From Antitrichia curtipendula (Eukaryota > Streptophyta > Bryopsida > Hypnales > Leucodontaceae): DNA of 64,000 nt. The notes beneath the pieces are model-generated. The model was given only the letters and a program-made list of their open reading frames with translations, searched no databases and was not told the DNA's origin. Position 1 is the first letter of the stretch, and each line of letters begins with the position of its first letter. Below are positions 1 through 11,300 of this stretch, in pieces. The translations under genes and the position numbers were made by a program. The DNA lies in contig OX579639.1 in NCBI GenBank assembly GCA_951230915.1, positions 16,988,001 to 17,052,000 on the forward strand, given 5' to 3'.

Positions 1-199
1 TTCATCTTTGAGCTATTATCCATTTTGATTTAAATTTAATCTTGAGCCAACTTATATTTAACATTTTTTCTAGAAATAAACGTGAAGTGGTTTTTACTTC
101 AAGTAGTTGGTATTCATGTAGAAGAAAGTAAATGACCAATCTTCCATAGAAGAATTCATGGATACGGAAATTAGATTTAAACAATGAATACAAACATAG

Positions 200-1160
200 T
201 ACAAAAGGTCAAGCCAAGAGGTGGAGAGACTTTCTCTTTCTGCCCAAAGGGAGGGATATTGGAGACTTTGAGTCTTGGATGCCCGCGGGTGGGGATAGAC
301 CCTCTCTTCCTTCCCAAATGGAGGGTCATTGGAGAACTCGGGTCATGGGCAACCTCAGGTGTGGGGCGACCTCTTCTTGAGCGACCGCGGATAGGGAGAG
401 TCCCTTTCTATCCAAATGAGAGGATTTCGGAGACTTCGGGTCCTGAGCGACCGTGGGTGGGGATAGACCCTCTCTTCCTTCCCAAATGGGGGGGTCATTG
501 GAGAACTTGGGTCATGGGCGACCTCGGGTAGGGAGAGTCCCTTTCTGCCCAAATGAGGAGATTTAGGGGACTTCGGATCTTGGGCGACATCGGGTGGAGA
601 TAGACCTTCTCTTCCTTCCCAAATGGGGGGTCACTGGAGAACTCGGGTCATGGGCGACCTCGGGTGTGGGGAGACCGCGGGTAGGGAGAGTCCCTTTCTG
701 TCCAAATGAGAGGATTTCGGAGACTTCGGGTCCTGAGCGACCGCGGGTGGGGATAGACCCTCTCTTCCTTTCCAAATGGGGGGATCATTGGAGAACTTGG
801 GTCATGGGCGACCTCGGGTAGGGAGAGTCCCTTTCTGCCCAAATGAGGAGATTTAGGGGACTTCGGGTCTTAGGCAACCTCGGGTGGAGATAGACCCTCT
901 CTTCCTTCCCAAATGGGGGATCATTGGAGAACTCGGGTCATAGGCAACCTCGGGTAGGGAGTGTCCCTTTCTGTCCAAATGAGGAGATTTAAGAGACTTC
1001 GGATCTTGGGCGACCTCGGGTGGGGATAGACCCTCTCTTCCTTCCCAAATGGAGGGTCATTGGAGAACTCAGGTCATGGACGACCTCGGGTAGGGAGAGT
1101 CCCTTTCTGCCCAAATGAAGGAATTTAGGAGACTTCGGGTTTGGGGCGCCCGCGGGATTG
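200..1160. repeat. Subterminal tandem repeat array, units of about 140-165 bp
   Basis: Six units each carry a block like GATAGACCCTCTCTTCC, then GGGTCATTGGAGAACT, then the recurring pieces GGGCGACCTCGGGTAGG and GACTTCGGGTCTTGGG. The array is far more GC-rich than its surroundings and is open in several frames on both strands, which yields spurious long ORFs. The same units occur inverted at 42580-43320. Arrays of this kind next to element ends are typical binding sites for plant hAT or CACTA transposases; the role here is inferred. Confidence 0.85.
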
Positions 1161-1339
1161 GGGCAACCTCATCTTTGTTGACCGCGGGTAGGAAATGGAA
1201 GTTCGATTTGGAAGAGATGATTAGGAACAAGTAAAGAGACTTTCTGAATTTATGACACATGGAAGAAATGCACAATCAAATAAAATAATCCTATCAACAA
1301 CCTTGTTGAGCCATTCAAAGAATTTTGTAGCAAGGTGGA

Positions 1340-3213
1340 TCATAATTGGTATTTTTTGGTAAGCGTAAATAAAATTGCATTTCTCTTAATTGATGTGTAG
1401 CATACCAAATTTGTGTTTCCAAAAACAAAACAGTGCGTGATGAGACACTGAGGATGGTACACATGTGCACATGATCCAAGTGCCCAGCCACCTTTGGGGC
1501 CAAATTGCTCTAGACATATGGGACATTTGGTTTGGTCTAGAACAAACGGTGCAGGATGTGACCATAGTAGCTTTTTTTCCTCCACTTCGATATGGCTGGA
1601 CATTTGTTTTTTGTGGTCCCAACCTTTTTTGTTCAATCAATGTCGGTCTTTTTTGCGAAGTCTATGTTAGGGGGGAACATGTTCCCCATCAATTCCCATG
1701 ACGTGAGACCGCACTCTCGTTTAGGCTTTTGTGCAACGAAATTTCTTGAAATTTTCTCCAACTCTTTTGCAACTTGTTGTGATCTATCCACTGAGAGGAT
1801 GCACGCGACCTTCCAATGATAGTATGTGGCCCTCAACTATGACAACCAATCTTGAAGCATTCTGTTTTCTTTTTTGAGGTCCAATCTTCTTTGCGACTGT
1901 ACAGAATGAGAAATCGCAGGAAACGAGAGTGAATCTTGGATCTCCTGGAGATCATTTGTGGTAGTATCTTCCATGATTGCTGTAAAAAGCGCATTTGGAG
2001 TCATTGAAGAATGCTTGGCACGCTTGGCAAGAGGAGAATGGTGAAGCAAATCATCGGTGAGGTCACCTACAACCTTGTCCAAATGATGTGAATCAGGCTC
2101 AAGAAAGGCGTCATCCATGTCCGACAAAGTGAAAGTGTCTTGCACTTTGTCTCTGAGGCATTGCAATTCTATAGATTGTTGAGAGATGAGACGATTTTTG
2201 TGTGCACACTGAGATTGCAACTTCTTGACATTGCTTTGCAGCGAAGCAATGTTAATGTCCTTGGTCTTTAGGAGTCTGAGAGCCTTAGCTAGAGTTATAG
2301 TGTTGTCAGTTTGACTCACTATAGATTGAGGGATGGAAGCACGGACAATTGCTCCCATGGGCATGTCATCGTTCGGACCAAATTCGAAGATGTTGTTGGC
2401 ATCTTGTGCTGGCAACGGTGGGTCCGAACTTGCTGTTGAAGTTGATCTTGGCCCAATTCGCGTGATTGAACGTCACACCTTCGGGAGGTTTTTCGCTCTC
2501 TGACCTTGTGACATTGAACGATCTTTGTCATTTTCAATCTGAACTTTGGTGGGGCCCACAGTGTTTTCTTTGTCTTGTACTATCTTTAGCTTCCGCATAC
2601 CGTCAAAATCAAGATCTTCTTTGGAATCATCACTGTGAACTTTAGTAGCTATTTTGTTTTTAGGAGCACTTCGAATAGGCCCAAGTCCCCCGTCTGGAAA
2701 AGCCATAACACCTCTTGGTATTAATCCGCTTGTTGGATGTGCCACATATGTAGTTTCCTTGATTGTGCTCCAGTCGACCTCCATTTTTAGGGCCACCTCA
2801 GCATATGCTCCTCTAACAATGAAGAGAGGTACTTCATTCCTGTCTACGTTGGGTTTTTTATAAAGAGCCTGCTACAATTCTATACACTTTTGAGTGAAGT
2901 CTGGATTTTCACAATGCTTCAGATTTGCCTTGTTAGTGTGACGGTTGTGATAATGGCGCCACGCCGGAAATATCTTGCTGATGTGATACCATTCGATGTA
3001 GTCTTTGCAGGTCTGCATTGTCCATGGCTCTGGCTCCTCATTCCACCCTTTAAAAGTAATGTGATTTTCACTATGCAATACATGTAACCGCTTCCGATGA
3101 ATGATACCCCTACGCTTCCGAGTCCTGTCTTTGGCAGCCTTCCTGAGGCAACCAGGACTGCGCGTTGTCTGAGGGAGAGGAAGTGACCCATCGCTGCTGC
3201 CTCCGGTAGCCAT
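1340..3213 (-). pseudogene. Decayed element-borne reading frame with RING-like C-terminal motif
   Basis: One minus-strand frame starts at an ATG at 3213 (MATGGSSDGS) and can be followed to 1837, interrupted by in-frame stops near 2872, 2473 and 1837. After the last stop it continues to about 1633, and a frame change then leads to an ORF ending at 1340. The segments are hydrophilic; the middle one (2415-1837) has a leucine/glutamine-rich stretch likely to be helical. The last segment (about 1530-1440) reads KCPICLEQF, then GGWALGSCAHVYHPQCLI, a Cys/His pattern resembling the first half of a RING finger. No family is recognised. It could be captured host coding sequence or an ancillary transposon protein. 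The breaks make it non-functional as a single protein unless spliced, and I see no introns that remove the stops. Confidence 0.5.
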
Positions 3214-3419
3214 GGAATCTCTGTGCGTCAAGAGCTTGCGATAATACAAGCTCGGGTGAATGAAGTAAGAAGTAAGAAGTAAATATTCAACATAAGGTTC
3301 ACGCATGTAGCCACTAAAGGATACAAGGCAAAGAGCCAAAGTAGAGAATGAAGGTGAAGAAAATCGTATGGGCGCATGGATATATAGGTGGGCGAGCACG
3401 GGTACACTTTTTTGCGCAT

Positions 3420-3790
3420 GTGTTCTAGACGACTTCGGGTCCAGCTTGGGCGACCGCGGGTCCAAGAGGGGGCGACCGCGAGTCCAAAAGTCCACCCGAA
3501 GTCGCCTCAGCCGCGGTCTCCCTCACCCGCATTCTCCCAAACCCGTGTTCTCCTACCCGCGGTCGTCTACATCTGTGTTCTCCTACCTGCGGTCGTCTAC
3601 ACCCGTGTTCTCCTATCCGCGCTCACCCCAACCCGAAGTCGTCTACATCCGTATTCTCCTACCTGCGGTCACCTACACCCGTGTTCTCCTATTTGCGCTC
3701 GCCCCAACCCGAGGTCGCCCTTACACGAAGTCGCCCCTACCTGCGGTCGTTGTGTACCCGAAGTCGCCCGTCCACGTCACACCTGCATGC
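3420..3790. repeat. GC-rich subterminal repeats at right end of left-edge element
   Basis: Short variants of ACCCGTGTTCTCCTACCC, GCGGTCGTCTAC and ACCCGAAGTCGCC alternate for about 370 bases. The block is homologous to 46085-46330 of the second element but longer, with extra copies of the TGTTCTCCTA unit. Three frames are open on the plus strand; this is repeat composition, not coding. Confidence 0.8.
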
Positions 3791-3966
3791 GCCCCTAAAT
3801 GTGCCACGCGGACGCCACATGGTATCTACGTGGCTTAGGTAAAAGGGGGGTAATTTTTTGAAAAATCAAAGGTAAATTTGACTTTATATGATGTCGCGGA
3901 GGGTCTACTAGACGTCGCATGACGTCTGTTTGTCGCGATGTCACCAGGTCCGGCATAACAACCGTG

Positions 3967-4326
3967 CTCTAGATCTATAATTTAAGATTCTAAACCTATA
4001 CTTGTCCTGACTCTATTTCTCCTATGCATAATTTAGTGATAGATCTTGGCCCTAATTGAGATGTATTAATTATGACATGGAAATGAAAAGGGTTGGTACT
4101 AGTGGCTTATTTCATAGGTAATATTATTGATGGTGTCGTCCCTTTGACTGCTCCTTTATCTTCCATTTGCTCCTTGTGGACTTCCTTCAATTGCTTGATG
4201 TTTAATAATTTGAGGTCCAATACAAATCTTGGTACTCTAATTAACGTCCTTTAACTAGCTCTTCTTTCCCCTTTTTTCTTCTTTCCTTTCCTGATGCTAA
4301 TCTAACCAAAATTCTAAAACTCTCAA
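3967..4326. other. AT-rich spacer, nothing recognised
   Basis: There is no open frame of note, and I see no RNA gene. It separates the left-edge transposon from the first TTAA-bounded element. Confidence 0.6.
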
Positions 4327-5252
4327 TTAACCCCTAAAGACCAAACTACGTTTATTGACAACATAGCGATTTTGGACAACTCACTATGAATGGAATTTCT
4401 ATTCTTTTTTTTTGAAATTTTCAACAACATGTATATGAAGAGTAGCTTTAAGGCCCAACATTTTTTTTTATTACTTTTGACTACATGGTAAAAAAATTAT
4501 CGGATGATATGTTATTTTCAACAATCAGCAAGCAACTCAAGTTCTTTTTTTAAAATAAATAAAAAATTGAAATTGATTTTTTAGATTTATATATATGTAG
4601 AAAGATTTGAATTATTCCATTTTGATATGTGAGATGAAATTTATGAGGTGTTCTAGTTAACGGGCAGCTATGGATTTCCTACTATAAAAAAAAAACTTTG
4701 GATTCTCTTATTTAACTCTATTTTTAATATTTTTGAAAAAAAAAAAAAAAAGCATAGGATGTAGATTGTTTATTACAACATTACAACGGTTGGGATTGGC
4801 ATATTTCAATTTTTTAATTAATTTTTCAACAATTTAGTGTTTGAATCATTCTCTACTTTTTTCTACATACTATTTTTTTCCTATATGTTGTGCAATTCCA
4901 AATGATCTAAACTTTTTTAGGCATGTAGACAACTTGCCATGAAGAATGAATCCAAATAAACACTACCATTTTGAACAATTTTTCATACAAATGTGACTTT
5001 GTGAAGTGCAGCTACTCGATTTTTTGCAGGGCCCAAAAAAAGATTTTTGTCAATTCAAATGCTAATATCTTGCAATCTACAAGGTGGAAATTTCTGAACT
5101 TTTTTCCACATCTTCTCAAACTAGCATACTACAAGATCCTATGGTTACATGTGTTCAAAAAAAAAATTCTTCTAGAATTTGGTACTTGTATTAGAAATGG
5201 CAGTTTTGGAGCATTTTTGGTGAAAACATAGTCTTTGACCTATAGGGGTTAA
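4327..5252. mobile_element. TTAA-bounded non-autonomous element, copy A (926 bp)
   Basis: The element starts TTAACCCCTAAAGACC and ends GACCTATAGGGGTTAA, imperfect inverted repeats with TTAA on both sides. The body is AT-rich. It aligns along its full length with copy B (5797-6739) and over its 3' part with copy C (36690-37397). No flanking duplication longer than TTAA is visible. TTAA targets with termini starting CCC are the hallmark of the piggyBac superfamily, but no transposase is present, so the assignment is tentative. The small ORF at 4971-5231 recurs in copy B as diverged repeat sequence and is probably not a gene. Confidence 0.75.
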
Positions 5253-5796
5253 CAAAAACCTCAACTAAGGACCTTTGGAACAATATGGGCACTAGTTTCT
5301 TCTAACTACTTTTTTGGATGATCCAACACTCTAATTCCCACTCAATAACTAAAAGAATTCTAAGACTTTTGGAGTAATTTCTCTTCTAATTTTGGATGTT
5401 AAACTTTGGATAGTTTTCAACATGTTTTGAAAACTAAACTTTGGGAATGGGTACCACTGTAGTCTTTAAATTTGTTGATGGTTAGTGAGTCTTGCAGGTT
5501 TGGATACCTCTATCTATTGGAATGTCATGAAACTTGTCAGAGAAGCTTATTTACATAAAAGAAGTTAGTCTAATTTTTAGTGAGATTTTACCACAACCTA
5601 AATAATTTATGTGAAATTTCTATTGGTGGTTTTGGAAGTTGACCGTCTAGAAGAACATCTTATGACTATCAGAAAATTTTGAGACTTTTGTGGAAACCCT
5701 CAAGAAATTCCACAATATAGGTGCATTCCCATATTCTTATTTTGCACCATCAATAGAGGAGGATTAAATCATGCTTCCCTTTTTAAGTATAGTTAA
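5253..5796. other. Spacer between two TTAA elements, nothing recognised
   Basis: This is 544 bases of AT-rich sequence without a coding frame or clear repeat ends. It separates two same-orientation copies of one element family. Confidence 0.5.
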
Positions 5797-6739
5797 TTAA
5801 CCCCTAAAGGACCAAACACCGTTTTTTGACAACATAGCGATTTTGGGCAGCTTACTATGACCGGAATTTTTCTTTTTTTTCTTTGAAATTTTCACATAAG
5901 ATGTGCCCGAGGAGTAGCTTTAAGGTCCAACAATCTTTGTAACTTTTGACTACATGGTTAAAAAGTTATTGCATGATATGTCATTTTCATTGTTCGGCGG
6001 GCAACCGGGGCAACAAAAAAAACTTCTTTAAAAATCACTTTTTAAAAAAACTAAAATTTTAAATTGGTTCTTTAGATTCATATATACGCGGGAGGCTTTG
6101 AATCATTCCATTCCGATCAATGAGTCAAAAGTTATGAGGATTCTTAGTTTGAGGGTAGTTATGGAATCTCTACTCTAAAATAAAGCTTGAAGTCCTTTAT
6201 TTAACTTGATTTTCAATATTTTTGAAAAAACAAACAAACATTGGGTGTAGATTGTTTATTACAACATTACAATCGTTGGGATTGGCATTTATCAATTTCA
6301 TAAATAAGTTCTTGACAGTTTAGTGCTTTGAATCATTCTCTACCTCTTCCTACTTACTATTTTTTTCCTATATGTTGTACAATTCCAAATGATCTGAAAT
6401 TTTTCAAGCATGTAGCCAACTTGCCTTGATGAATAAATCCAAAGAGTAACCATCATTTTGGACATTTTTTCATACAAATGTGACCTTGTGGAGGGCAGCT
6501 GCCCGTTTTTTCGCAGGGACAAAAAAAGGATTTTTGTCAATTCAAACGCTATTATCTTGCAATCCACTTGGTGGAAAATTCTGAAATTTTTTCCACATCT
6601 TCTTAAACAAGTTTACTACAAGATCCTACGGCTACAAGTGTCCAAAAATGTTTTTTTTCTAAAATTTGGCACTAGTATTAGAAATGGCAGTTCTGGAGTG
6701 TTTTTGGTGAAAACATAGTCAAAAACCTTTAGGGGTTAA
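5797..6739. mobile_element. TTAA-bounded non-autonomous element, copy B (943 bp)
   Basis: It starts TTAACCCCTAAAGGACC and ends CCTTTAGGGGTTAA, a better-matched inverted repeat than in copy A. It has the same orientation as copy A. Shared internal landmarks include GACAACATAGCGATTTTGG near the start and GAAAACATAGTC near the end. Flanks differ from copy A, so the two are independent insertions or a rearranged tandem pair. Confidence 0.75.
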
Positions 6740-7655
6740 AGAAACTTTACCATCAAGGAGAATCTAAGCAAATGGACTTTGCCATTGAGTTTTGGGCATG
6801 AATATATCTTAGGATCATTATTCTTTGGTGGTAGATTCCCTTTATTAATTTGTCTTGTGGTGGTAATTTTTGTAGACTAACAATTGGCATTTCCACAATT
6901 TGTCAATGTAATGGAAAAAAATGAAACCTATCGTTAGGATTCAACCTAAGGATCTTGAGGGGACTCCCTTGACCAATTTAGCCCTAATTAGTCACCGTTT
7001 TTAGTAGGTTTAAGCTATTTTGGTTAATATCACTTAAACCTTCTAACTTCCACCATTTTTTGAGTTCTAAGCTATATACAGGTGGATATTTGGGGATATT
7101 TTAGGGATAAAACTTTATTTTAGACCAAATTCTATACTGGCAAGTGACATGCTTATTTTGGTTCTGTATTCTTTTGTGGTCTTTTGTGTAGAATTATATT
7201 TTAAATTGAATAATTATAAAAAAATTAAAACTATAAGTCCCAAGTGAAAAATTGAGAGCTCACACTTTATTGCTGCTTTTTCTCCCTCTCTAGACATTGC
7301 ACTCTTCTTCTTATGCAGACTTATTTCAAAATACAATCTATGTGTCTTAAAATGATCTGTGGAGCAAATTGGCTAAAATTATGCTTGCATCGCAAAGCCC
7401 ATGAAGGTGTAGGTGGAAGTCAAAGCTAATTATCAAGCGATAATTTGATAAGTTGTTTCATTGTGGCATGGTATATAGGACACAAGGTTGTATACATACT
7501 TAACAATCTTTCTAGAATGTAGTTCTTGAGGTTTTGATTGTTGTTTGTGACGCATGCACGTACCTTGTACAAATACAAGTTGTTGGAATAATCTCTTCAA
7601 GCTTGCACCTTCCAAAAGGATGTTCTAAATTAGTTCTAAAGAATGCTTTGTAAGA
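6740..7655. other. AT-rich intergenic sequence
   Basis: No coding frame is supported; the ORF at 7433-7615 is short and shows no recognisable motif. No repeat boundaries were recognised. Confidence 0.5.
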
Positions 7656-8385
7656 GGGTGATTGCAAGAAACACTTGTCCTATTTCTTGTCCCCTTGCTC
7701 TTGGACAAGTGGATTTTGGCTGTAACTTTTGCATCGTATGTCCGTTTTCTGTGAAATTTGAAGTGAAGGTACACATAAAATTCTTAGAAGTTCAGTATTT
7801 TTTTCCAATTTTTCAAAATTTACTTACTATTTTTAAACTGCCCCCGATTGGATGTCTACCTTGGCCATTTTAGGGGTTTTGAGTCCTATTTCCCATCCAA
7901 AAAGACGAATTTGAAAGTGAAAATTGGGAGACAAGGAGTTATACTAAAGTTACACAAGACTACAAAGAGATTTTCTAAAAATATTAAAGTATCCACCTTC
8001 CACATGTGCTCAAAGTGCACTACCTATATACACGTGCAAAGAACACAATTTTTATTTTCCAAAAATAAAAAATAGTGAAAAAGGAGAACCTACAAGTAAG
8101 GAAAAATGGCTATTTTTCTTTGAATTATTTGAATTATTTTACTATTTTCTAAAAATAAACTCAAATGTATCTATTTTCTTCTATTTTCCTAGGCTTCTTT
8201 TTTTGTGCATAACTTTTAGAGATAATTTTTTATAGACTTCAATTTTCACATGTATACTTTTTTGAATGCTTTACAAATTATCCATATTTTATTTTATTTT
8301 TAAAAAATTTATTGCAAAAGGTCATAGTACTACAGTACTACAACCATTTTGGCCAGAAAACGGCAGGTGTTTCTTGCAACTACCC
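7656..8385. mobile_element. Non-autonomous inverted-repeat element (about 730 bp)
   Basis: The left end (7656-7680) contains TTGCAAGAAACACTTG. The right end (8361-8385), read on the other strand, contains TTGCAAGAAACACCTG, and both begin GGGT. The inverted ends match over about 25 bases with a few mismatches. AAGA lies directly outside both ends and may be a 4-bp target duplication. The two ORFs inside (7643-7873 and 7848-8075) have no recognisable domain. Confidence 0.55.
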
Positions 8386-10420
8386 AAGACCTAAATCCAA
8401 CTTCAAGTGTACATGACATTTTTTACTAACAAGTCTAGGGTCCCTTGTCTATAATGTTACTCATTTTTGTCAGTGGAAATTATTCTTTTGCTTTAGCTTA
8501 TAGCGCCTGACAACCTTCCCATCAAGATTGTTTTGCAATGAAGCAAAGGGACCTCTGCCTTGGAGCTCAAGAATGTTATTTGCATTTTGATTCCCAAAGG
8601 ATGTTTTGGACTAGTTCAAATTCAAGAATGCTACAGAAGACCTAAAATTGATCTTCAAACACGGACTCAGATTCCCAAGATGCTTTGAATTGGTTCCCAA
8701 AGGATGCCCTGAAAAAACTAAAGAGCATCACATAGAAGCTAAAGAGTTTTAGGAAACAACTAACGAATGTTTCATTTATTAGAGCTAAAATATTCTACAC
8801 AAAAATTCAAGAATGTTAAGTAAGAGCCAAAGAACCCTACAAAAGAGTTAGTGAATGCTAACATACAAGACCTAAAGAATGTATTGCAAGATTGGTACCC
8901 CCAAAAAATATTGCCACACAAAGTGTAGAGGCATCTAATGTTGTACAAGAAATAGAAATGCCATGTTGTTCACCACCCAAAGCTTACTATCTGGGCCATC
9001 AGATTTCCTAGCCAAAGCTTTTGAATCCAACTTCGGAACCATTGACTGCAATTTGAAGATAATTTCCAAAGCCTAGACCACACTTACAAAAGTTGCAATC
9101 CTTGTCCACCGTGAATAAAACAACAATTCTCGTAAGCTTTGACTCTTCACAATCATAGTAATTCCACATTGATGAAGGCTCCGAAGCTTCATCCCAAGCT
9201 TGATTTCTCAAGTCTAATTTTGCAACCAGTGTTTGCATCCATGGCCAAATCTCACCCAAAAATCTCCACCTTGGAGAACATACATTGGACTAGCTACCAC
9301 CACCATAGCCAGCAACTTCCACTAAAACTCAATCTTTTCAAAACTCCTACTGAAAATCAGTTTAAGGGAGTGAAACCTGACGCGACATCAAATAGCTTTG
9401 CATTCATCCAAGCAATATTTGAATCTTTACGGTTCCTTATTACCAATTTGATGGGATTTAAATAAACAATAAATTTGTACAAAGATGGAAGCAAAAATGT
9501 GTAGAAATTTAAAAAAGGATTTAAGCATTAAAAGGCAGCAATTACATTTTAGGCAAAAATTTGTAGCGGTTTGTTCTAGAAAAGGGTCACGTTTGGTTGA
9601 AGTCACTTTCTTGATTCAAAAATAAATTAAAAGAATATCCTTAGGGTTTGATGCAACAATTGAATACTCCTATTGAATCTTCCTAAGGTAGGAGGCTCTA
9701 AAAGCGCCCCTCTTTGAAATCACCCCTATTATTAGCTGGAAAATGGAGATGAGGTGATCCTTAAATGAACTTCTTTAGCAATTGAATGAATCGAGGAAAA
9801 ATTGTTTTTCTATTGCAAGAGCCAATCATTGTCTTTGATTTCCGCACATCTCTTTACAAGTTGCAAGTGGATAGATTTGGGAACGCCTATAGTCACAAAT
9901 AGGTGCCTATGCCACAAATCTTTGAAATTTATAAGTAATTCAAAAATCCTTGGAAAAATCCCAAACCACTTGTATTAGGTTCCAGATTTATTTCTATTTC
10001 TCTGAAAAATGATCTAAAAATATTTTTTTCAACGGAAACCTATGAAAAAGGTGGTCTAGCCCTTGAAGAGTCACTTTTAAAGCCTCCTATCTTATTGGAA
10101 AAAACAAAAACAAAACCCCAACTAGCTCAAAGTTAGCCAATGAAATAGGGAAAAAACCCATTGCAATTTGAAAACATTGACAGAAAAAATCTATAAACAT
10201 TCTATTTGTAAAAAAAATCAAATAGAAAAAATAACTGGACTTGTGAAGCTTGAAAATAGCTGGTAAGATATCCCGAACACTGGTCCAATGTGAAAAGTCA
10301 AACTGCTCTTCTAGTTCATCTTGGGGGGGGAGTGAAACCCATTCAAGGGTAGATTTTACTGATAAACACCCGAAGGCGGAAGTACAAACACCCAAAGGCT
10401 GAAATAAACTATAACAGGTG
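8386..10420. other. AT-rich intergenic sequence
   Basis: About 2 kb without a supported gene. Around 8560-8900 there are loosely repeated phrases (CAAGAATGCTA, CCCAAAGGATG, AAAGAATG), a degenerate short-period repeat. The ORFs at 9008-9465 overlap on both strands and show no family features. Confidence 0.45.
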
Positions 10421-10518
10421 CATCAAATTTTTTGGACATCAAACATAACATTAGGATGCTAGTTTTGACATCAAAACTAACATCCTGATGTTATGTTTGA
10501 TGTTCAAAAAATTTGACG
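10421..10518. repeat. Foldback (hairpin) with 46-base arms
   Basis: The left arm 10421-10466 and right arm 10473-10518 are inverted copies with about four mismatches, separated by the 6-base loop GACATC. Each arm includes the ATGTTATGTTTGATGT core or its complement. Such a near-perfect short hairpin is either a tiny MITE or a candidate small-RNA precursor. No clear target duplication flanks it. Confidence 0.8.
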
Positions 10519-10529
10519 TCCAAATTTTA

Positions 10530-11300
10530 AACGTAAAAAAACCCACAGGTTTCTTATAGTGATGACAAAGACATCTTCGACGCAATTCTCTTACCTATGC
10601 GGAGGAGCACTCCGTTAGTGGTGACAACAGAAGCAAAAAAGTAGGTTGAGCCGTTTCAAGATCCAGATGCTATGGAGATCAAGGTTTTCAAGTTTGCTCG
10701 GAAAATTGAACCTAGTAAGTAAGTTTCCAAAGGTGTCAATTTCATGTAAACGTGCAATTATTGTATTTCATGATTATAACATGTTTTTGTATGTTTATGC
10801 AGCCGTCAAGGGGTGATATCGATAGATGCAATGTTGCAGAATAGAAGGCTTTTCTTGAGTCCAGAGAAGTCTTTTGATTTGCCAATTTATATGAAGCATT
10901 TAGCATCAGCATTCATGGAGTTTGGTTGCTTTAAACAAAAAAGCGTAAAGATGTTTATGCTTTGAATGTGTTAGAGTTCTTAGATATTAGTGCACCCGAG
11001 GGTAGAGAGACTTCCGAGTCTTCTACCAATAAGGATTCCGCAATTGAGTTGACTGTGACTTAGACTCACGAGATTGACATATCTCTTGAATTATTGTATT
11101 GTGTATTGATTTGCATTATGAGTGGATTTGTGTGTTTTATAGCTACATCTTGGGTGTCCTTTATTTCTCCTGATAGTTTTGCTTTGTGTGATATCAACCA
11201 TCATCAAGTACAATTGGGTGTTGCAACAAGGAATTTTGAAAAACATTTGTAAGTGACTTTAATTCTAAAAAAATGAAATGAAATTTCTCAACCAAAAAAA
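10530..11300 (+). other. Possible decayed coding relic
   Basis: Around 10560-11060 several short stretches read like coding sequence on the plus strand (for example around 10980-11050, EFLDISAPEGRE) but frames are broken by stops and shifts. No family is recognised. It may be an old transposon gene or a gene fragment. Confidence 0.25.

Larger units (their letters stand above)
1..3966. mobile_element. Right part of a GC-rich hAT-like DNA transposon (left end outside window)
   Basis: The last 500 bases closely match the right end of the complete element at 42129-46493, including the outermost ACAACCGTG (ACAACCCTG there). Positions 1-290 are the inverted counterpart of about 43260-43530 in that element. 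It therefore belongs to the same family and starts upstream of the window. In order it holds an internal AT-rich flank (1-185), a tandem GC-rich array (about 200-1150), a decayed minus-strand reading frame (1340-3213), a second GC-rich array (3420-3790) and the terminus (3800-3966). No transposase is recognisable. The superfamily is inherited from the better-bounded copy; the target duplication cannot be checked here. Confidence 0.7.

Noticed and set aside
184..842. Several overlapping ORFs on both strands with RPRVGIDPLFLPKW-type repeats
   Set aside because: They arise from GC-rich tandem repeats that are open in many frames; no domain and no codon structure.
3368..3838. Plus-strand ORF of 156 aa rich in Ser/Pro/Arg
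   Set aside because: It lies in the subterminal repeat of a transposon, and a second frame is equally open.
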